Shown: positions 7,151-10,539 of the stretch, one piece after another
Numbering within the stretch: position 1 is the stretch's first letter
How the letters are laid out: every line of letters begins with the position of its first letter
Source: Burkholderiaceae bacterium
Lineage (GTDB): Bacteria; Pseudomonadota; Gammaproteobacteria; Burkholderiales; Burkholderiaceae_C
Length of the DNA: 10,539 nt
Direction: 5' to 3'
Assembly: GCA_030726195.1 (NCBI GenBank)
Contig: JANREF010000039.1
Span: forward strand, 1-10,539
Program-made: the position numbers and the translations under genes
The notes under the pieces: generated by a model
Databases searched by the model: none
The model's input: the letters and a program-made list of their open reading frames with translations, nothing else
What the model was told of the DNA's origin: nothing

Positions 7151-7209
7151 CGTTTGCAGGTGGCCTGTCTGCACGCACCTCACCACCACCTTCAACACGC
7201 CACAACCCC

Positions 7210-8121
7210 ATGCAAGCCCTTTGGATGCTGCTCGCCGCCTGTTTGTTTGCCACCATGGGCGTGTGCGTGAAACTGGCATCGGCTTATTTCAACAACTTTG
7301 AAATCGTGATGTACCGCGGCGTCATCGGCGTGCTGGGCTTGCTGTGGTGGTGCCGCGTGCGTGGCCTGGGTGCTGCGTTTTTTAAAACACGCTTTCCCAT
7401 GATGCATGTGTGGCGGGCCACGGTGGGAGTGGTGTCGTTGATGTGCTGGTTTTACGCCATTGCGCACATCCCACTGGCCACAGCCATGACCATGAACTAC
7501 ATGAGCAGCGTGTGGATTGCCACTTTTTTAGTCGGTGGTGCGCTCATCCTGCAGCGCCCGGGCGAGCCGCTCAAACAACAAGGCCCCTTGGTACTCACTA
7601 TTTTGCTGGGCTTTGTGGGTGTGGCATTGCTGCTGCGCCCCACGCTCAACGCTGATCAAGGCTTTGCAGCCTTGGTTGGGCTTATTTCTGGTGTGATTGC
7701 CGCACTGGCTTACCTGCAGGTGTCGGCGTTGGCCAGGGTGGGCGAGCCGGAAACCCGCGTGGTGTTTTATTTCTCGGTGGGCGCAGCGCTTGCCGGTGGC
7801 GTCGGCACCAGCGTTGCAGGGGCCAGCGCCTTTAGTGCGGTCGGCGCGTTGTGGCTGATTCCGGTGGGCGTGTTGGCGCTGCTGGGGCAAATTTGCATGA
7901 CCAAGGCCTACGCCAGTGGCGCAACACTGTTGGTTGCAAATTTACAGTACACGGGTATCGTGGTGGCCAGCTTGTACAGCGTGTGGCTGTTTGACGACCA
8001 CCTGCCACCCAGCAGCTGGGGCGGTATGGCGCTGATCGTCGTCAGTGGCATTGCCGCTACCGCATTGCGCGTGCGCGGCATACCAGCCGCACCGCCACAG
8101 GAACAGGAACAGGGTCGCTAA
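7210..8121 (+). CDS. DMT-superfamily (EamA) inner-membrane transporter
   Basis: Predicted exporter or importer of small metabolites; the substrate cannot be assigned. The frame is open from inside the Rieske gene, but the hydrophobic protein starts at ATG 7210 (MQALWMLLAACLFATMG), giving 303 residues, a usual EamA length. About ten membrane segments are visible in two repeated EamA halves, roughly residues 3-133 and 148-287. Typical blocks are FEIVMYRGVIGVLGLLWW, WFYAIAHIPLATAMTMNYMSSVW, GFVGVALLLRP at the end of half one, and LGQICMTKAYASGATLLVANLQYTG in half two. The C-terminus has a three-fold 6-base repeat (ACAGGA) coding for EQEQ. There is no Shine-Dalgarno sequence; the bases before the ATG are CA-rich. 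Confidence 0.9.
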   Translation: MQALWMLLAACLFATMGVCVKLASAYFNNFEIVMYRGVIGVLGLLWWCRVRGLGAAFFKTRFPMMHVWRATVGVVSLMCWFYAIAHIPLATAMTMNYMSSVWIATFLVGGALILQRPGEPLKQQGPLVLTILLGFVGVALLLRPTLNADQGFAALVGLISGVIAALAYLQVSALARVGEPETRVVFYFSVGAALAGGVGTSVAGASAFSAVGALWLIPVGVLALLGQICMTKAYASGATLLVANLQYTGIVVASLYSVWLFDDHLPPSSWGGMALIVVSGIAATALRVRGIPAAPPQEQEQGR

Positions 8122-8232
8122 GGTGTGACCAACCCAGACCACCAGCCGCGCAACAATCGATACAACAAGCACACGGTTCACAACGCTCACAACACCTACA
8201 ACGCTTACAACACCGACCACACCCACCACACC
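8122..8232 (+). promoter_or_regulatory. C-rich, G-poor leader before the sulfurtransferase (possible Rho-loading site)
   Basis: From 8128 to 8232 I count 47 C and 11 G in 105 bases on the plus strand, with many CC, AC and CA steps and no evident hairpin. This composition is what Rho utilisation sites look like. It lies directly after the transporter stop and before a start codon that lacks a Shine-Dalgarno sequence. The same stretch is open in the sulfurtransferase frame back to a GTG at 8125, so it could instead encode a 36-residue Asn/His/Thr-rich extension. Confidence 0.4.
8180..8215. repeat. Two tandem 18-bp repeats
   Basis: ACAACGCTCACAACACCT (8180-8197) is followed directly by ACAACGCTTACAACACCG (8198-8215), differing at two positions. 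If translated in the downstream frame they encode HNAHNT and YNAYNT. The copies look like a recent slippage duplication within the CA-rich leader. Confidence 0.85.
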
Positions 8233-9120
8233 ATGGCCCACACACTCACCATCAACACCACCCAACTCCAAGCGCTGACCGAGAGCGGCGCTGACCTGTG
8301 CGTACTGGACTGCAGTTTTGACCTCGCAGCGCCCGCTGCAGCACGCCAAGCCTTTGCTCAAGTGCACATCGCTGGTGCGCTGTTTGCCGACCTGGACTTG
8401 CACTTGAGCGCACATGGCGATGTCGCGCCCATCAACGGCGGACGCCACCCCCTGCCCTCCCGCGCGTGGTTTGCGCAGCAACTGGCGGCATGGGGTATCA
8501 CCCCCCACACGCAAGTGGTGGTGTACGACCGCAACGGCAACAACTTTTGTGGACGCGCTTGGTGGATGCTCAAATGGTGCGGCCATGACAACGTCGCCTT
8601 GCTCGACGGGGGTCTGGCCGCGTGGCAAGCCGCTGGTGGCGCGGTGTCCGGCGAAGAAACACACACCACCAGAACCCACCCACTGCCCGCCTACCCTTTG
8701 GGCGAGCCATTGGTGCAGCTGGTAGACACGACCCACGTGCTGCATGCGCTGCAGCACGCACCGCACACACAGTTGGTCGTCGATGCGCGTGGTGCACCAC
8801 GCTTTGCAGGCGACACCGAGCCACTAGACCCCGTGGCCGGACACATTCCGGGTGCCGTCAACCACCCATTCACCACCAACTTTGATGGCAGCGGCTTATT
8901 CAAGACTGCAGACGAACTCAAAGCCCTGTGGGCCAACACACTTGGCGAGCGCGATGCCGCCAGCGTGGTCATGCAGTGCGGCAGCGGCGTGAGCGCCGTA
9001 CCCAACATCGTGGCCATGGCCCTGGCAGGTTTACCCATGCCAGCCCTGTACGCTGGCAGCTGGAGCGAGTGGAGCCGCACGCCGGGCACGCCACGTCAAA
9101 CGAAAAACGGCTTGGAATAA
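8233..9120 (+). CDS. sseA: Two-domain sulfurtransferase, 3-mercaptopyruvate type
   Basis: Rhodanese-family enzyme that moves sulfur from a donor to a thiol or cyanide. The 295-residue product has an inactive N-terminal rhodanese domain (VLDCSF, AHIAGALF-type block, VVVYDRNG, LLDGGLAAWQAAGG) and a catalytic C-terminal one (VVDARGAPRFAG, GHIPGAVNHPF). The active-site cysteine is residue 249 in CGSGVSA. CGSGV fits 3-mercaptopyruvate sulfurtransferases, whereas thiosulfate enzymes usually have CRKGV; E. coli SseA has 281 residues. I chose ATG 8233 because homology starts there (MAHTLTINTTQLQAL). The frame is open to GTG 8125, which has AGGG 10 bases upstream and would add a low-complexity tail. 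It ends 240 bases from the convergent ispF. Confidence 0.92.
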   Translation: MAHTLTINTTQLQALTESGADLCVLDCSFDLAAPAAARQAFAQVHIAGALFADLDLHLSAHGDVAPINGGRHPLPSRAWFAQQLAAWGITPHTQVVVYDRNGNNFCGRAWWMLKWCGHDNVALLDGGLAAWQAAGGAVSGEETHTTRTHPLPAYPLGEPLVQLVDTTHVLHALQHAPHTQLVVDARGAPRFAGDTEPLDPVAGHIPGAVNHPFTTNFDGSGLFKTADELKALWANTLGERDAASVVMQCGSGVSAVPNIVAMALAGLPMPALYAGSWSEWSRTPGTPRQTKNGLE

Positions 9121-9154
9121 GGCGTTCGATGTGCGCTGCAAGGTGCCAGCGCCG

Positions 9155-9187
9155 CACCAGACCCTCTGGTCAAGCCAGAGGGTGACA
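9155..9187 (-). repeat. Palindromic repeat, copy 1 (minus orientation)
   Basis: On the minus strand the repeat reads GTC-ACCCTCTGG-CTTGA-CCAGAGGGT-CT. The 9-bp stem (9161-9169 with 9175-9183) is perfect. An alternative hairpin, ACCAGA-CCC-TCTGGT (9156-9170), shares bases with it, so the two cannot form together. There is no T run on either strand. Loop and flanks match copy 2, which lies inverted about 60 bases away. Confidence 0.65.
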
Positions 9188-9244
9188 AACAAACCAAAGC
9201 GCGGGGGTAGTGCATGCGCGCGCAGATCATGTATCGCGCCAGCT

Positions 9245-9270
9245 GTCACACCAGACTTGATCTGGTGTCT
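9245..9270 (+). repeat. Palindromic repeat, copy 2 (plus orientation)
   Basis: The plus strand reads GTC-ACACCAGA-CTTGA-TCTGGTGT-CT. The 8-bp stem (9248-9255 with 9261-9268) is perfect. It has the same CTTGA loop, the same GTCAC start and the same GTCT end as copy 1, but a different stem sequence that still pairs. It resembles, from memory, the GGACTTGATCC-centred palindromic repeats scattered through many proteobacterial genomes. It may also serve as a terminator between the convergent genes. Confidence 0.65.
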
Positions 9271-9359
9271 AAGCGCCTGCCAAGCAACTCAACGGGCTGT
9301 GCAACCAGCAGCACTGCACCGCTTGGTTCGTGCGCTCAATCGCGCAAGGCCATATGGAG

Positions 9360-9881
9360 CTAGGCCTTGATGAGCAGCACCACGGCTTGGGCTTCTATGC
9401 TTTTGCCTTCGCCTACGGGGCCCATTTTTTCGGCGGTTTTGGCTTTCACATTGACGCACTGCGGGTCAATGTGCAGCAGGTGCGCAATGCGCACCGCCAT
9501 GTCGGCTTTGTAGGGTGCAAGCTTGGGCGCTTGTGCCACCACGGTGCAGTCTAGGTTGCCCACGCGCCAGCCGGCTGCGTGTACTTTATCCAGAGCAACG
9601 CGGGTGAGCACGGCAGAGTCGGCGTCTTTGTGAGCACTGTCTGTATCCGGGAACAAGCCGCCAATGTCGCCCATAGCGGCCGCACCGAGCATGGCGTCGA
9701 TGATGGCGTGCAGCAAGGCATCGGCGTCGGAGTGTCCCATAAGACCGTGGCTGTGAGGAATGTGTACGCCGCCCAACACCAGCGCGCGTCCTGTGACCAA
9801 AGCATGGGTATCCCAGCCTTGGCCGATGCGAAACATGGGGAGCGCAGCCGATGGTGAGGCGTTGCCTGCAGTGAATGTCAT
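9360..9881 (-). CDS. ispF: 2-C-methyl-D-erythritol 2,4-cyclodiphosphate synthase
   Basis: Cyclises CDP-ME 2-phosphate to MEcPP, the fifth MEP-pathway step; a cytoplasmic zinc-dependent trimer. With the start at ATG 9881 the product has 173 residues (E. coli has 159), the excess being a variable leader of about 15 residues. The zinc site is visible as Asp24 and His26 in RIGQGWDTHAL and His58 in GHSDADALLHAI. GDIGGLFPDTD (71-81) and the C-terminal VKAKTAEKMGPVGEGKSIEAQ block complete the fold. The frame is open further upstream, but that part overlaps ispD and is dissimilar to the family. ATG 9881 lies 7 bases after the ispD stop. ATG 9836 (MFRIGQG) is another possible start. Probably cotranscribed with ispD. 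Confidence 0.96.
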   Translation of the reverse strand: MTFTAGNASPSAALPMFRIGQGWDTHALVTGRALVLGGVHIPHSHGLMGHSDADALLHAIIDAMLGAAAMGDIGGLFPDTDSAHKDADSAVLTRVALDKVHAAGWRVGNLDCTVVAQAPKLAPYKADMAVRIAHLLHIDPQCVNVKAKTAEKMGPVGEGKSIEAQAVVLLIKA

Positions 9882-9888
9882 GGTTGCT

Positions 9889-10539
9889 TTACGGTTGACG
9901 CCCGCGCAACACGACGCGAGCGAGTTCAAAATCGTTGGGATAGGTCACCTTGAAGTTGTCCACGCCGCTGGCCACCAACAAGGGCGACTGGCCCATGCGC
10001 TCTAAAGCGCTGGCCTCATCGGTGATGAGTGGCCACGCCAGCTCGTCATCGTGGGCATCGTGCAGCGCGCTCAGCAAACTGCCCAGTTTGAACAACTGCG
10101 GCGTTTGCGCGAGCCATTTGCCTGCACGCGAAGTGGTGTCGGCCACGGCCGCCACAGCGGCTCCCTGCACCGCATCCAACATGTCTTGGCGGGCCACCTT
10201 GATGGTGTCGGGCACGGGTTGTGCCAACAAGCCGCCGCGCCCGTGTTGCACACAGGCCGCGATGAGCGTGTGCACGGCAGCAGCTTGCACCAGGCAGCGC
10301 GCCGCGTCATGCACCAGCACCCAGTCGCACGCGCTGGCCCCAAGGTCATTGCGCAAGCACTCCAAACCATTCATCACCGACTCGGAGCGACTGGATCCGC
10401 CCACGGGGGCGGCCTGCCAAGCCGGTGCCAGTGGCGCGACGTGTGCTTGCCAAAACCCATCGCCCGGACTCACCACGGCCAGCTTCGTGCCCGCTTGCCA
10501 CTGGCCCGCGCTGGCCAAGGCCACATCCACTTGATCCAA
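9889..10539 (-). CDS. ispD: 2-C-methyl-D-erythritol 4-phosphate cytidylyltransferase, C-terminal part (5' end outside window)
   Basis: Transfers CMP from CTP to MEP, the third MEP-pathway step. The 216 visible residues cover most of the enzyme; the N-terminal nucleotide-binding loop (PAAGxGxRM) lies beyond the right edge. Recognised blocks, in order, are KLAVVSPGD, GGSSRSESVMNGL, WVLVHDAARCL, AQPVPDTIK, WLAQTPQLF, LITDEASALE and VDNFKVTYPNDFELA. VHDAAR normally continues with Pro; here the codon is TGC (Cys). The first visible codon is an internal TTG (Leu), not a start. The stop is 7 bases before the ispF start, the usual ispDF arrangement. Family length is about 230-240 residues, but inserts make the total here uncertain. 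Confidence 0.95.
   Translation of the reverse strand: MDQVDVALASAGQWQAGTKLAVVSPGDGFWQAHVAPLAPAWQAAPVGGSSRSESVMNGLECLRNDLGASACDWVLVHDAARCLVQAAAVHTLIAACVQHGRGGLLAQPVPDTIKVARQDMLDAVQGAAVAAVADTTSRAGKWLAQTPQLFKLGSLLSALHDAHDDELAWPLITDEASALERMGQSPLLVASGVDNFKVTYPNDFELARVVLRGRQP

Noticed and set aside
7036..7209. N-terminal extension of the EamA transporter reaching into the Rieske gene
   Set aside because: The added 58 residues are hydrophilic, overlap the oxygenase by 53 bases and span the compound hairpin; the family begins at ATG 7210.
7942..8766. Open frame of 274 codons on the minus strand across the transporter/sulfurtransferase junction
   Set aside because: Antisense to two clear genes; its Val-Gly-Val-rich middle is just the complement of the CA-rich tandem repeats.
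9121..9359. tRNA or other structured RNA gene
   Set aside because: Only two simple hairpins are present; no cloverleaf arms, T-loop consensus or CCA end on either strand.
9131..9370. Possible small gene of 79 codons between sulfurtransferase and ispF
   Set aside because: No ribosome binding site, no family resemblance, it crosses both palindromic repeats and overlaps the end of ispF.
1..10539. Defence system, CRISPR array, prophage or insertion sequence
   Set aside because: No spaced direct repeats, nuclease or helicase pairs, transposase, integrase or phage genes were seen; all coding space is accounted for by metabolic and transport genes.

Overview
The window looks like chromosomal DNA of a betaproteobacterium, most likely order Burkholderiales and probably Comamonadaceae. 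I infer this from the moderately high GC, the xseB-ispA-dxs gene order, a TakP-type TRAP transporter and coupled ispD-ispF. The assignment is by recognition only, not by a search. Gene density is high and no tRNA, rRNA, CRISPR array, transposase or phage gene was seen.

Layout. Positions 1-2293 (minus strand) hold a tripartite TRAP transporter: dctP (periplasmic binding protein, Tat signal), dctQ and the start of dctM, which runs off the left edge. A perfect 12-bp-stem terminator separates dctP from dctQM, and a sigma70-like promoter overlapped by an inverted repeat lies just before dctQ. Positions 2577-5709 (minus) hold xseB-ispA-dxs, transcribed towards the TRAP genes. Positions 5949-9120 (plus) hold a Rieske non-haem iron oxygenase, a DMT/EamA transporter and a two-domain sulfurtransferase. 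Positions 9360-10539 (minus) hold ispF and ispD; ispD is cut by the right edge.

How the genes fit together. Four genes (dxs, ispD, ispF, ispA) belong to isoprenoid synthesis: three MEP-pathway enzymes and the C15 prenyl diphosphate synthase. They form two minus-strand blocks on either side of the three-gene plus-strand block. The TRAP binding protein resembles keto-acid binders, and pyruvate is a DXS substrate; a functional link is possible but is inference only. The Rieske enzyme has no reductase gene beside it and its substrate is unknown.

Intergenic DNA is the least ordinary part. It contains a terminator-promoter-operator arrangement inside the TRAP locus, a tandem 10-bp repeat upstream of dctP, a long hairpin between the oxygenase and the transporter, and a C-rich, G-poor leader with an 18-bp tandem repeat before the sulfurtransferase. 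Between the convergent sulfurtransferase and ispF genes there are two oppositely oriented palindromic repeats with the same loop. I found no convincing new multi-gene system; most genes are housekeeping, and the findings are mainly regulatory or repeat-like.
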